From assembly GCF_017592395.1 (NCBI RefSeq), contig NZ_JAGFOU010000026.1, forward strand, positions 1 to 50,006: a DNA stretch of 50,006 bases, written 5' to 3'. Of this stretch, positions 19,976 through 31,392 are shown one piece after another. A program made the translations under genes and the position numbers. The stretch comes from Actinomyces bowdenii (GTDB taxonomy: Bacteria > Actinomycetota > Actinomycetes > Actinomycetales > Actinomycetaceae). The notes below the pieces were generated by a model. That model ran no database searches. It had not been told where the DNA came from and was given only the letters and a program-made list of their open reading frames with translations. Position 1 is the stretch's first letter; each line of letters opens with the position of its first letter.

Positions 19976-20041
19976 CCACGATTCCGCCGGGGCCGCCCGG
20001 CCTGCCCCTCAGTGCCGGCCAGAGCCCCGGAGATGCCGGGC

Positions 20042-20851
20042 TCAGCGCTGGTTGATCCAGGCCTGGCGGTCGCCCGACCAGGAGAAGACCGGCTTGTACA
20101 GCAGGACGTACTCCCCCGATCCCAGCTGCCCGTCGAAGCAGACATCCGCCGTCAGGGAGCCGCCGTCGATGATGCTTGAGGCGCTCAGGATGCTGTCCGA
20201 TCCGAGGAAGCCCACATCGTTGATGACGCCATTGGGGTCCTGGAGGGACCAGTCGAAGGCGTTGACATCGATGGCGGACCCCGAGCTGTTGCTGATGGTG
20301 ATGGTGGAGCAGGCGGTGGGGCCCAGGGTGGCGTCGCCGGGGGTCAGCGGGGTGGCGGTGATGGTCACGCCGTCGGTGGTGAGGGACTCGCCGGCCTGGA
20401 CCGCCTTGTCCTTCGACTGCTTGCCGGCGAAGGCCGGTCCCTCGCCGGCCTGGTCGGCCTGAGCGGGCTCGCCCGCCTGGGGCTCCGGCTGCCCGCTCTC
20501 CGACGCGGCCCGCGCCTCCTGGGACCGGGTGACGGAGGGCGTGTCCGAGCCGGCCTGGCCGGCCTGGGGCGATTCGTCACCCGAGCCGCCGCCGAGGGCC
20601 TGGACCACCACGACGAGGGCCACCAGGGCACCCAGTCCGGTGAGGATCTTGTGCCGGGCGAACCAGGATCGCCGGGGAGCCGGCCCCTGAGCGCCGTGAG
20701 GCGGGCCCATGGGCGGGCCGTAGGCCGGCTGCATCGGCACCGGGCCGCCGGGGACCGGGGCCCCGTGGGGCCCGGGCTGGGCTCCCGGCTGGGGGATGGG
20801 CTGAGGATCGGGGATGCTGGCGGAGGGTCCTGCGGGGGCGTGGGAGGTCAT
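20042..20851 (-). CDS. membrane-anchored DUF4352-like protein
   Basis: The 269-residue protein has a Pro/Gly-rich cytoplasmic N-terminus (about 1-60), one transmembrane segment (ILTGLGALVALVVVVQAL, about 70-88), and an Ala/Gln/Gly-rich linker. The C-terminal outside domain (about 150-269) with VTITATPLTPGD, ACSTITISNSSGSAIDVNAF and LTADVCFDG resembles the DUF4352 / telomeric-repeat-binding-factor-like Ig fold. Two Cys in this domain may form a disulfide. ATG at 20851 has AAGGA upstream. The function is unknown. It is divergent from the histidine kinase gene. Confidence 0.7.
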   Translation of the reverse strand: MTSHAPAGPSASIPDPQPIPQPGAQPGPHGAPVPGGPVPMQPAYGPPMGPPHGAQGPAPRRSWFARHKILTGLGALVALVVVVQALGGGSGDESPQAGQAGSDTPSVTRSQEARAASESGQPEPQAGEPAQADQAGEGPAFAGKQSKDKAVQAGESLTTDGVTITATPLTPGDATLGPTACSTITISNSSGSAIDVNAFDWSLQDPNGVINDVGFLGSDSILSASSIIDGGSLTADVCFDGQLGSGEYVLLYKPVFSWSGDRQAWINQR

Positions 20852-21011
20852 GGGTGTTCCTTCTTCTACGGGGAGCCGGAGTGGCGCCCTGGACAGGCAC
20901 AACTGTGTGCTCCCGCGCTGCGGCCCGGCATCGGCCGTCCCGGTGCGATGCGGCGCCGTTCGGTCATCGCGCCCTGGCCGAACGGCCGATGATGAGGTCC
21001 GAGCCGGCGGC

Positions 21012-21017
21012 TACCGT
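21012..21017 (+). promoter_or_regulatory. -10 box, leaderless start at 21024
   Basis: TACCGT ends six bases before the histidine kinase ATG. Confidence 0.6.
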
Positions 21018-21023
21018 ACGACC

Positions 21024-22787
21024 ATGCCCCCTTCCTACCCTGCACCCTTCGCCCCGCAGGGGCAGGGCCCCATGACGGCGCCCGGCGCCTCCGCCCCGCC
21101 CGGCGTCCCCCAGCCGCCTGCCCAGATGCCCTCGCAACCGCCGGTAGCACCCCGGGCCTATGGTCCCCCGGCACCACCCGGGGGCCACTACCAGGCCCTC
21201 TCCGGGGCGCCGGGGCAGCCGATGCTCCCCGCACCGGGCGCCTACCGGCCCGCACGCCCCACCTACGGGCCTCCCCGGTCATCGGTGCTCCACCCCCAGC
21301 ACCACCCCTCCCACTACCCGGCCCCGCAGGCGCCCCAGCCGCGGATGCTCCACCCGGGCGCCCCTCCAGGCCCCTATCCCGTCGCCATCCCCGGGGCGCA
21401 TCCCCTCGCCTCCCCCAGTACGTATCCCCTCGCCTCCCCCTTCCAGCAGCAGGCCCCGCCGCAGCAGCCGGCATCCCGGTGGGACCCGAGGCTCACCCAC
21501 TGGATCCTGCGCACCCTGGCCACGACCGGGGTCCTGGCCCTGAGCCTCCTGGCGGCCCTGATCTCCCTGGGCGGGGGCTGGGCCCTGGACCAGGCGCGGG
21601 GCACGGAGAGGCCCTCCCTGCAGATCCTGGAGCTCCTTGTGGCCCTGGCCCTGGTCCTGTCCCTGGCGGTGCGACGCCGGGCGCCCCTGGTGCTCATGGT
21701 GTGCTCGAGCCTGGCGGGCATCATCCTGGGCCTGGACACGACAGTGGGCCTCATCGCCTCGGTCACCTTCCTGGCGAACCGGCCCCCATGGCGCGCCGGC
21801 AGGCGCCAGTCGGCCCTCATCCTCGGGGCTCTGGCACTCCTGGCGGCGGGCACCGGCGCGGCCGTCCACCACGATGCGATGCGCGCCCCCTTGGGCATGT
21901 CCATACTCGCCATCTTCGTCCTGCCCAGCGTCGACGGCGATCCTGTGCGCGGGGAGATCGGCTGGTCGGCCCAGCTGGTGGCCACGGTGCTCATCGTCTC
22001 GATCCCCCTCATCGTGGGCACCGTCCTGGCCGCGCGCCGGGGCGAGGCCCAGGCGGCGGCCCAAGTGGCCGACGCCCGGGCCCAGCGGGCCCGCGCCGAG
22101 CACGAGGCCGCACAGGCCACCCGGACCACTGAGGCCCTCATGGACCAGGTCGAGCTGCGTGAGGAGCGCGAGCGCATCGCCCACGAGGTCCATGACGGCC
22201 TGGGGCACCGGCTCTCCCTGCTGGCGATGCAGGCCGGTCTTCTGGAGCGCAGCGCGGATGCGGCCACAGCGCAAAGAGCCCGGGCGGTGCGCCAGACCTC
22301 GCAGGAGGCCATGGGTGAGCTGCGCAGCCTCCTGGAGGTGCTGCGCGACCCGGGCGGAAGCGCCGGGCAGCCCGCCCCCAGGCTGGAGGAGCTGGCCGCA
22401 GTGGTCGACTCCATGGTGGAGGCGGGCACGCCCCTGAGCTCCTCCATCGTCCTGGACCGCCCCGCCCAGGCGGGCTCCGTGCTGTCCCACGCGGTCTACC
22501 GCATCGTCCAGGAGTGCCTGACCAATGCCTCCAAGCACTCCCCGGGCGAGCCCATCCGCCTGCGCGTGGAGGGCTCGCCGGAGACGGGCATCCACCTGCG
22601 CTGCTCCAATCGCCTCGCCCCGGCCGAGGACCGGCCCGAGGAGCCGGGCTCGGGCACCGGGCTGCGAGGGATGGCCCACCGGGTGCAGATCTGCGGGGGC
22701 CGCCTGCGGGCGGGCCCCTCACCGGAGGGGGAGTTCATCGTGGAGGTCGACCTGCCCTGGCTGCCGGGGCCCTCGCCGCAGCAGTGA
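21024..22787 (+). CDS. sensor histidine kinase (NarX/DesK type)
   Basis: The 587-residue protein has a long Pro-rich cytoplasmic N-terminus (1-155), about six membrane helices (165-345) and a coiled coil rich in Ala, Arg and Glu. A HisKA_3 dimerisation domain follows with RIAHEVHDGLGHRLSLLAMQ (phospho-acceptor His390 within HDGLGH). The C-terminal ATPase domain has YRIVQECLTNASKHSPG and GSGTGLRGMAHRV. It should autophosphorylate and pass phosphate to the response regulator encoded 119 bases downstream. No extracellular sensor domain is seen, so it probably senses within the membrane. The start at 21024 is supported by the -10 box, not by a ribosome site. Confidence 0.9.
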   Translation: MPPSYPAPFAPQGQGPMTAPGASAPPGVPQPPAQMPSQPPVAPRAYGPPAPPGGHYQALSGAPGQPMLPAPGAYRPARPTYGPPRSSVLHPQHHPSHYPAPQAPQPRMLHPGAPPGPYPVAIPGAHPLASPSTYPLASPFQQQAPPQQPASRWDPRLTHWILRTLATTGVLALSLLAALISLGGGWALDQARGTERPSLQILELLVALALVLSLAVRRRAPLVLMVCSSLAGIILGLDTTVGLIASVTFLANRPPWRAGRRQSALILGALALLAAGTGAAVHHDAMRAPLGMSILAIFVLPSVDGDPVRGEIGWSAQLVATVLIVSIPLIVGTVLAARRGEAQAAAQVADARAQRARAEHEAAQATRTTEALMDQVELREERERIAHEVHDGLGHRLSLLAMQAGLLERSADAATAQRARAVRQTSQEAMGELRSLLEVLRDPGGSAGQPAPRLEELAAVVDSMVEAGTPLSSSIVLDRPAQAGSVLSHAVYRIVQECLTNASKHSPGEPIRLRVEGSPETGIHLRCSNRLAPAEDRPEEPGSGTGLRGMAHRVQICGGRLRAGPSPEGEFIVEVDLPWLPGPSPQQ

Positions 22788-22894
22788 GGGCCGGGCCGCG
22801 AGTGGTGCTCCCCCCTCGGGCACCCCCATCCTCCCCGCGGGGCGCGGCGCCCTGGAGGGGACCCCGCTTGGGCACTGGCGCGCCTGCCGTCTTC

Positions 22895-22900
22895 TACGCT
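22895..22900 (+). promoter_or_regulatory. -10 box, leaderless start at 22907
   Basis: TACGCT ends six bases before the response regulator ATG, so the regulator may be transcribed independently of the kinase. Confidence 0.6.
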
Positions 22901-22906
22901 GTGCAC

Positions 22907-23581
22907 ATGCCCGACTCCCTGCGCGTCCTGCTCGTCGACGACGACCCCCTGGTGCGCCAGCTCCTGCGCTCCCTGCTGGAGGACGATGCCGGCCAGCCGC
23001 CGATCACCGTCGTCGGCGAGGCCGGTGACGGCGGCGAGGTCGGCCCGCTGGTGGCGGGCCTGGGCCCGGAGGTCGTGCTCATGGACCTGGGCATGCCCCG
23101 TGTTGACGGGATCGAGGCAACGCGGCGCCTCCGCTCCCTGCCCGGGGCGCCGCATGTCATCGCCATGACCACCTGGGACCTGGACGACGCCGTGGCGCGG
23201 ATGGTGGATGCCGGCGCGGAGGGCTACATCCTCAAGGCCGAGGCGCCGCAGGATGCGGCCCGGGCGGTGCGGGCCGTGGCCGCCGGGGAGATCGCCATGT
23301 CACCCCAGGCCCTGCGCAGCCTGGTGCGGCGCATGCGGGGCGACAGGGGCGAGGGCGACCGGCGCCGCGCGGCGATCGAGGCCGTGGGGCGCCTGACCCA
23401 GGCGGAGCGGGAGGCAGTGGTCCAGGCGGCCTTGGGGCTGTCCAATGCGGAGATCGGGGAGCTGCTGTTCCGCTCGGCCTCCACCGTCAAGGCCCAGCTC
23501 GCCAGCGCCCAGCAGCGCTTGGGGCTGAAGAACCGCACCCAGTTGGCGGTGCTGGCCGAGCGCGCCGGCCTCCTGCCCTAG
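22907..23581 (+). CDS. NarL/LuxR-family response regulator
   Basis: The 224-residue protein has a receiver domain (1-125) with acidic VDDDP, phosphorylation site Asp60 in VVLMDLGMPRVDG, and the switch Thr/Lys in MTTWD and YILKAEAP. A LuxR-type helix-turn-helix (about 165-220) has RLTQAEREAVVQAALGLSN and AEIGELLFRSASTVKAQL, followed by RLGLKNRTQLAVLAERAG. It is the partner of the upstream histidine kinase. It is convergent with the PspC-domain gene. Confidence 0.93.
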   Translation: MPDSLRVLLVDDDPLVRQLLRSLLEDDAGQPPITVVGEAGDGGEVGPLVAGLGPEVVLMDLGMPRVDGIEATRRLRSLPGAPHVIAMTTWDLDDAVARMVDAGAEGYILKAEAPQDAARAVRAVAAGEIAMSPQALRSLVRRMRGDRGEGDRRRAAIEAVGRLTQAEREAVVQAALGLSNAEIGELLFRSASTVKAQLASAQQRLGLKNRTQLAVLAERAGLLP

Positions 23582-23603
23582 ATGGTTGATCGCGGGGTTG
23601 TGA

Positions 23604-23939
23604 TCAGTGCGGGACGGGGCCGGCGGCATCGGCCTCCCCACCGACCGGGCCTCCCTGAGCGGGGGCCCCGTAGGCGGGCCCGGAGTGGAGGGGCTCCAGG
23701 GGCATGGCCGCCCAGGCCAGTGCGTAGGCCACCCACATGGGGCCGGGCAGGAGCGCGAGGGCGATGGTGGCCAGCCTCACGAGTCCGGGCGAGCGCCCCC
23801 ACTGCCGGGCCAGGCCGCCGCACACCCCGCCCAGGATGCGGTCGTGGCGGGAGCGGGCGGGCAGCCCGTTGAGGAAGGAGGTGAAGGAGCTCCCATTGCG
23901 GGTGGTGCGGTCGGGGCCCGAGGGGTACTGCTGTGCCAT
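23604..23939 (-). CDS. PspC-domain membrane protein
   Basis: The 111-residue protein has a PspC core: RSRHDRILGGVCGGLARQWG then SPGLVRLATIALALLPG and a second hydrophobic helix (WVAYALAWAAMPLE). PspC proteins join the phage-shock envelope-stress response, and in actinobacteria often sit beside a DesK/NarL-type two-component pair, exactly as here. ATG at 23939 has CACACT (minus strand) six bases upstream. Confidence 0.88.
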   Translation of the reverse strand: MAQQYPSGPDRTTRNGSSFTSFLNGLPARSRHDRILGGVCGGLARQWGRSPGLVRLATIALALLPGPMWVAYALAWAAMPLEPLHSGPAYGAPAQGGPVGGEADAAGPVPH

Positions 23940-23945
23940 GCCCCC

Positions 23946-23951
23946 AGTGTG
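23946..23951 (-). promoter_or_regulatory. -10-like box, possible leaderless start at 23939
   Basis: CACACT on the minus strand, six bases before the ATG. It is a weaker match than the others. Confidence 0.35.
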
Positions 23952-24039
23952 CTGCGCCTCTGCCGCCACGGCTATCGGGGAGGGCCCTGATCCTCCCCTG
24001 AGAGCCTCCCAGCTCCCGCGTCGATACCGGTCCTCGCGC

Positions 24040-25047
24040 TCAGGCGGAGTGGCGCCTGATGAGGCGCCCAGGCAGAAAGGTGCGGGCCGGGACCTGCTCG
24101 CCCGCGATAAGGGCCAGCAGGTGCTCCGCACCGACTCGGCCCATGTCCTCCCAGGGCAGTGCCACCGTGGTCAGCGCGGGGCGGAGCTGGTCGGCGATGA
24201 GCCCCTGGTCGTCGATGGCGATGACGGCGACGTCCCCGCCCACCCGCAGGCCGCGGTCCCGCAGCGCCTCATAGGCGCCCATGGCCATGAGGTCGTTGCC
24301 GCACAGCAGCGCCGTCAGCCCGGGGGACTCCTCCATGAGGGCGCTGGCCGCCGCATGCCCCCCGCGGGCGGTGCCGTCCGCCCGCGCCGAGCGCACCGCC
24401 TCCCAGGGGATGCCCGCCTGGGCCAGGCCCTCCTCGCAGCCGGAGCGCCGCCCGGGCGTCGCCCCGCCGTCGTCGGGCAGCTCGATGACGCCGATGTCGC
24501 GGTGGCCGCCCTCCAGGAGGGCCTGGGCCCCCAGTCGCCCCAGGGAGTGCTCGTCAGGGCGGACCTCGGGGAGGCCCAGGGAGGGATCAGTGCCGTGCAC
24601 GAGCACGGTGGGGATCTCACGGGCCTGGGGCGGCAATGAGACCCGGCGGTTCCGGCCGGTGGCGTAGACGATGCCCTCGATACAGGTTCTCAGGAGGGTC
24701 TCGAAGGCCTGGGGGTCCTCCTCCCCGCCGGCAGAGGTGGGCGCGATGAGCAGGGAGCACCCCGCCTGGCGGGCGGCCGAGCGGATCCCGCGGATGGTGG
24801 CCGAGCCCAGGGGGCCGGTGACGATCTCGGAGACCAGGCCCAGCTGCCCGGTGCGCTGGGAGGACAGGGCCCGGGAGCCGCTGTGGGGCCGGTAGCCCAG
24901 CTCTCGGGCGGCCCGCTTGACCCGCTCCCGGGTGGAGGCGGGGATGCGCACATCGGGGCGGTCGTTGAGGACGAAGGACACCGTGGTCCGCGACAGCCCG
25001 ACTGCGCGGGCCACATCCTCCATCGTGGTCCTACGGGGGTTCTTCAC
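24040..25047 (-). CDS. LacI-family transcriptional regulator
   Basis: The 335-residue repressor has an N-terminal helix-turn-helix (TTMEDVARAVGLSRTTVSFV) with the hinge region RERVKRAARELGYRPHSGSR, and a periplasmic-binding-protein-like effector domain ending RPALTTVALPWEDMGR. Such regulators usually control sugar uptake, but no target gene lies nearby. GTG at 25047 is chosen because GAGGAG is six bases upstream. An ATG six codons earlier (25065) is the alternative. Confidence 0.92.
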   Translation of the reverse strand: MKNPRRTTMEDVARAVGLSRTTVSFVLNDRPDVRIPASTRERVKRAARELGYRPHSGSRALSSQRTGQLGLVSEIVTGPLGSATIRGIRSAARQAGCSLLIAPTSAGGEEDPQAFETLLRTCIEGIVYATGRNRRVSLPPQAREIPTVLVHGTDPSLGLPEVRPDEHSLGRLGAQALLEGGHRDIGVIELPDDGGATPGRRSGCEEGLAQAGIPWEAVRSARADGTARGGHAAASALMEESPGLTALLCGNDLMAMGAYEALRDRGLRVGGDVAVIAIDDQGLIADQLRPALTTVALPWEDMGRVGAEHLLALIAGEQVPARTFLPGRLIRRHSA

Positions 25048-25247
25048 CGCGTTCTCCTCGTGCATCGCTGCCGCCCCGCATCCGGCAGGGTGGGAGGGCG
25101 TGGGGAGGACAAGGAGGGAACTGGACCCTGCGGAACGGCTGAACCATGAACCATACCGCCATCGCCCCGGCCCGGGGCCCAGGCCCCTGCCCGGCCGTGC
25201 GGCGCCGCTTGTGCCACAGGGCCCTGCCCTGGGCACCGGGCGGGGGC

Positions 25248-25253
25248 TAATCT
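25248..25253 (+). promoter_or_regulatory. -10 box, leaderless start at 25260
   Basis: TAATCT ends six bases before the GTG start of the HAD gene. Confidence 0.6.
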
Positions 25254-25259
25254 GCCCGG

Positions 25260-25958
25260 GTGACACCACCCAGCGCCCCCTCCTCGCCACGTTCCACCGG
25301 CTTCACCGTCCGCGCCGTGCTGTGGGACATGGACGGCACCCTCATGGACTCCCAGCCCCTGTGGGACGCCGCCTTCATCCGCTGCTGCACCGACCTGGGA
25401 GCCGTCCCCTCCTCCGGCCTGGTCGCCGAGCTCACCGGCGCCTCGATCCGCCGCGCGCGAGAGCTCATCGCCGCCGCCGGCGTGGCAGCCTCCTGGGAGG
25501 ACCCCCTGACCGAGCGCGTCTTCGAGACCATGTCCGGCCAGGTGCGCGAGGCGGTGTCCGCTGAGCCCCCGCTGCTGCCCGGGGCGCGGGAGATCACCTC
25601 GGCGCTGGCGGAGGTCGGGCTGGCCCAGGCCATCGTCTCGGCCTCGCCCCGCCCGATCGTCGAGCGGGTGGCCGATGAGCTCGGCGGCGTCTTCGTCACC
25701 CTGGTCACCGGTGACGACGGCGTGGGGGCCAAGCCCGATCCGCTGCCCTACGCCACCGCCGTGGAGCGGCTGGGGCTGACTCCTGAGGAGTGCGTGGTGG
25801 TGGAGGACTCCCCCACGGGGGCGGCCTCCGCGCGCGGCAACGGGCTGCATGTGGTCCAGATCGGGCGGCGCAAGTACTTCCCGGCCGACCCGGGCCTCGT
25901 CGTCGTGCCCGATCTGGCCTCGATCACCCCGCACATGCTCCTGTGGGAGGAGCGCTGA
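25260..25958 (+). CDS. HAD-family phosphatase (beta-phosphoglucomutase-like)
   Basis: The 232-residue protein has motif I VLWDMDGTLMDSQPLW, a small helical cap, motif II VSASPRPIV, motif III Lys in GVGAKPDPLPYATA and motif IV VVVEDSPTGAASA. The layout is that of subfamily IA phosphatases and phosphoglucomutases. The substrate cannot be told. The GTG start is supported by the -10 box. It is convergent with the TetR gene. Confidence 0.92.
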   Translation: MTPPSAPSSPRSTGFTVRAVLWDMDGTLMDSQPLWDAAFIRCCTDLGAVPSSGLVAELTGASIRRARELIAAAGVAASWEDPLTERVFETMSGQVREAVSAEPPLLPGAREITSALAEVGLAQAIVSASPRPIVERVADELGGVFVTLVTGDDGVGAKPDPLPYATAVERLGLTPEECVVVEDSPTGAASARGNGLHVVQIGRRKYFPADPGLVVVPDLASITPHMLLWEER

Positions 25959-26004
25959 GCCGGGCGGCAGGCGGCGCCGGCGCCGGCCACCGACGGGCGG
26001 GGGC

Positions 26005-26721
26005 TCAGGCGGGCGCGGACTCCTGGGCGCGCGGGGCTCCGTGGGAGCGCCCCCACTGGCTCTTGAGGCCCTGCACGTAGAGGCGGATCTCCTCGGTGAT
26101 GCTGGTCCCCAGTCGGTCGGGGGCCGCGGCACCGGGGGTGGTGGCGCACAGCCACTGGAGCTGCAGGCCGTCGCACAGCGCCACGAGTGTGCGCGCCACC
26201 AGCCGTGAGGGCATGCCGGGATCGACGACCCCGGAGGCCTTGCCGGCCTCGAAGCTGGTCTCGAAGCTCTCCACGGCGCGGTCCATGCGCTCGGCCGTCC
26301 ACCGGTGGGCGGGGTGCTGGACGTCGAGGACGGAGACGGAGGTGGCCGCGTAGATCGCCACGAGCTCGCGGCGCTGGACGCTGCCCTCCAGGCGCTCCAC
26401 GTAGCGCTCCAGGTGCTCCCAGGGGTCGAGCCCCTCCTGCGCCCCGTCCTGCGCGGCAGCCATCGCCTCCTGGTCCCGGCGCTCGAGGACCTTGGCGAAC
26501 AGGGCGTCCTTGGAGGAGAAGTGGTGGAGCAGGCCGGCCTTGGAGATGTCGGCGGCGGCGGCGATGCGCGCCAGGGAGGTCCCGGCGTACCCGCGCGCCC
26601 CGAACAGCGCCACCGCCTCGTTGAGGATGCGCTCGCGCTTGTCCTCGCTTCCCGCCCGGGGGCGGCCGGGGCCACGACGCCGGGGCGCGGCGGCCGGGGC
26701 GGGGGCATCAGTGCTGCTCAT
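26005..26721 (-). CDS. TetR/AcrR-family transcriptional regulator
   Basis: The 238-residue protein has the N-terminal helix-turn-helix of the family (about 25-70): RERILNEAVALFGARGYAGT, SLARIAAAADISKAGLLHHF and FSSKDALFAKVL. The ligand-binding C-terminal domain is generic. The target is unknown. It may repress itself, since a GTTGC-N-GCAAC palindrome lies over its promoter. Confidence 0.92.
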   Translation of the reverse strand: MSSTDAPAPAAAPRRRGPGRPRAGSEDKRERILNEAVALFGARGYAGTSLARIAAAADISKAGLLHHFSSKDALFAKVLERRDQEAMAAAQDGAQEGLDPWEHLERYVERLEGSVQRRELVAIYAATSVSVLDVQHPAHRWTAERMDRAVESFETSFEAGKASGVVDPGMPSRLVARTLVALCDGLQLQWLCATTPGAAAPDRLGTSITEEIRLYVQGLKSQWGRSHGAPRAQESAPA

Positions 26722-26727
26722 AGGCGC

Positions 26728-26759
26728 ATTGTGTCATCCTTATGCAAAGTTGCTGCAAC
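26728..26759 (-). promoter_or_regulatory. promoter and operator-like palindrome of the TetR gene
   Basis: CACAAT (minus strand, 26733-26728) sits six bases before the ATG at 26721. The 11-bp palindrome GTTGCTGCAAC (26749-26759) covers the expected -35 position, a sensible place for autorepression. Confidence 0.45.
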
Positions 26760-27187
26760 AACAGGCCTCCCACATGACGAGATCTTGAGCGGAAGCTGCG
26801 CGCACGGTGGGCTCGGGGCGCGTGGAGCTGGGACGGGGGCTCCGGGAACCGTGGGGTCGGAACCATCGTCGGGGGCCGGGGCCTGGCGGGCGTCACCCCT
26901 GCGCCTCCCCGATCCGCGGGGCTCCAGGGGCAGCCGGGCTCCACAGGCGCGGATCTAGCGCCCGTTGTCCACAGGGCCGATGGCCGGGCGCGCACTCCGG
27001 AGCGCTCATCGGCGACTCTGCTGGCATGAGCACCGCCCGGTGGCTGCCGCACGCCATCGGCACCGAGCCCCCGCACCACGCAGGACCGGACCGGGCCACC
27101 ACAAGAGCCGGGCCCGCACCGCCCACACACGTGGGCCCGCGCAGGCCCGGCTCCCGCCGCCCCACCGGACAGAGGCCTCAGCCCTAC
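26760..27187. other. spacer between TetR and clpB, no gene seen
   Basis: Open frames here are antisense or Pro/Arg-rich extensions without a start site. The only structure is a hairpin (AGCCGGGCC 27106-27114 with GGCCCGGCT 27144-27152), which may end clpB transcription. Confidence 0.5.
27106..27152 (-). terminator. possible clpB terminator hairpin
   Basis: AGCCGGGCC and GGCCCGGCT are exact inverses, and an alternative inner stem CGGGCCC/GGGCCCG overlaps. It lies 36-82 bases past the clpB stop. No U-tract is present. Confidence 0.4.
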
Positions 27188-29860
<2,673 letters not shown>

Positions 29861-29946
29861 ACGGATCTCCTTGTGGATCTGCGGGGTTCTGTCGACGGCG
29901 CGGGGCGGGCGGCCCCGGCATCTTCCGCTGAGTCCAACCGCATCAG

Positions 29947-29969
29947 GGTTGAGTCTATTCCGCTCAACC
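29947..29969. promoter_or_regulatory. HAIR operator (HspR site) upstream of clpB
   Basis: GGTTGAGT then seven bases then an inverse GCTCAACC. It is close to the HAIR consensus CTTGAGT-N7-ACTCAAG, about 87 bases upstream of the clpB ATG. Confidence 0.85.
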
Positions 29970-30067
29970 TTGACGCCCCCCGTTTGTAGCGCATGTCACA
30001 CCCTCGCCTCGCCGTGCCCCGGGGGAGCCGGGCGCGACACGGGTGTGCCGTGCCTCCCGGCGCACGG

Positions 30068-30073
30068 TACTGT
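30068..30073 (+). promoter_or_regulatory. -10 box of the lipoprotein gene
   Basis: TACTGT lies 37 bases before the ATG at 30111. The short leader then holds GAGGAG. Confidence 0.5.
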
Positions 30074-30110
30074 CACGGCCAGGTCGCAACACCGCCTTGA
30101 GGAGCCCTCC

Positions 30111-30905
30111 ATGACACGAATGACCACCACGGCGCGCGCCACGCGCTCCGCCCTGGCAGTGATCACGATGGCCAGCGCCGCCCTGGCCCTGAGCGCCTGC
30201 AACAGCCTCGGGGGAGGGGACTCCTCCGCGGCCAGCACCAGCGCATCAGCCTCCGCCGAGGCCGAGGGCACCGCCACCACCGGGGGCAACGGCAACGGGG
30301 TGCGGTCCAAGCCCTCATCCGATGCCACCACCCCCGCCGCCGACAAGAGCCCGAAGGCCAGTGCGAGCGCCAGCACCGGTGGGCTCGCCGAGCCCGCCAC
30401 TCCCCCGGAGGGCTACCAGACGGCCACGGCCGAGCAGGCCGGCATCACCTTCGCCCTGCCCACGGACTGGCACATCTACTCCACGCTGGACAATGCCGAG
30501 ATCACCGAGATCGCGGCGAGGCTGGAGGCCGACATCGCCACCGTGAGCTCCTCGGCCCGGCTGCAGGACCTCCTGGCCATCGCCGACAGCCGCGACGGCA
30601 ATGGCCTGCTGGAGCACGCCACCTGCGTCTCGATCACCATCCCCCTGGGCGTGGTCGATGAGGAGATGATGAGCCGCAATGTCACCGAGGACGGCGGCAC
30701 AGTCGAGAAGTACTCCACAGTCGAGACGGCCAACGGCACCGGCTCCTACATCATCTACACCGATGCCGCCTACGAGAGCACCGTGAAGACCGCCGACCTC
30801 TACCTGCCCAACCCCTCGGGCGGCATGGCATTCATCCAGCTGTCCACCAGCACGACTGAGCGCACCCAGCAGCTCGTGGACACCGTCGCAGCCACCCTGC
30901 GCTGA
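30111..30905 (+). CDS. secreted lipoprotein of unknown function
   Basis: The 264-residue protein has a signal peptide ending in lipobox LSAC (about residue 33), then a low-complexity Ser/Ala/Thr/Gly linker (to about 95). A compact domain follows (GITFALPTDWHIYSTLDNAE to the end) with strand-rich segments, like the LpqN/LpqT type of actinobacterial lipoproteins, though I cannot confirm that. Upstream GAGGAG supports the start. It is divergent from clpB. Confidence 0.75.
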   Translation: MTRMTTTARATRSALAVITMASAALALSACNSLGGGDSSAASTSASASAEAEGTATTGGNGNGVRSKPSSDATTPAADKSPKASASASTGGLAEPATPPEGYQTATAEQAGITFALPTDWHIYSTLDNAEITEIAARLEADIATVSSSARLQDLLAIADSRDGNGLLEHATCVSITIPLGVVDEEMMSRNVTEDGGTVEKYSTVETANGTGSYIIYTDAAYESTVKTADLYLPNPSGGMAFIQLSTSTTERTQQLVDTVAATLR

Positions 30906-31037
30906 GGAGCCGGGCCCGCGGCCCCGGGGCCCGGCGGGATCAGGCGCACGGATCGCGTTTCGGCGCCGAACCTGGCAGCATGCCTCCTGAGGCCGACGTC
31001 GCCCGACGCCGCGCCACCCGAGGGAAGGAGAAGGCAC

Positions 31038-31220
31038 ATGGGACTTGGTGACCTGACGAAGAAGGCCAGCGAGGCTCTCAACTCCGACAAGGGCGAGGAG
31101 ATCAGCGACAAGGCGCTCGACGCCGCCGCCAGCGCGGCGAAGAAGGCCACTGGCGGCAAGCACGACGCCAAGATCGACTCCGCGCGCGACGCTGCCGATG
31201 GCAAGCTCGGCAACGCCTGA
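31038..31220 (+). CDS. MT0933-type antitoxin-like small protein
   Basis: The 60-residue protein MGLGDLTKKASEALN... is a highly charged helix with ISDKALDAAASAAKKATGGK and DAADGKL, resembling the Rv0909/MT0933 antitoxin family. The usual toxin partner gene (SRPBCC fold in Mycobacterium) is not beside it, so a toxin-antitoxin role is uncertain. A GGAAGGAG ribosome site precedes the ATG, and a strong hairpin follows. Confidence 0.7.
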   Translation: MGLGDLTKKASEALNSDKGEEISDKALDAAASAAKKATGGKHDAKIDSARDAADGKLGNA

Positions 31221-31257
31221 GCTGTGAGCCGTTCACCGCGGTTCTTCTGATCGCAGG

Positions 31258-31291
31258 AGGAGCCCCGCACCCGCACCGGGTGCGGGGCTCC
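31258..31291 (+). terminator. strong terminator hairpin
   Basis: GGAGCCCCGCACCC pairs exactly with GGGTGCGGGGCTCC across a six-base loop, 38 bases after the stop of the small protein. Confidence 0.8.
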
Positions 31292-31380
31292 GCGCGTTGG
31301 GGGCGGCGCCCGGCGCATCGCCCGAGACCGGATGCCCGGGCCGGGGCCCGGCCATCCCCGCCCGGGCACATCGTGCGTGA

Positions 31381-31386
31381 TCCAAT
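31381..31386 (+). promoter_or_regulatory. -10-like box, possible leaderless start at 31393
   Basis: TCCAAT ends six bases before the ATG of the S9 peptidase. Confidence 0.4.
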
Positions 31387-31392
31387 GGGGGC

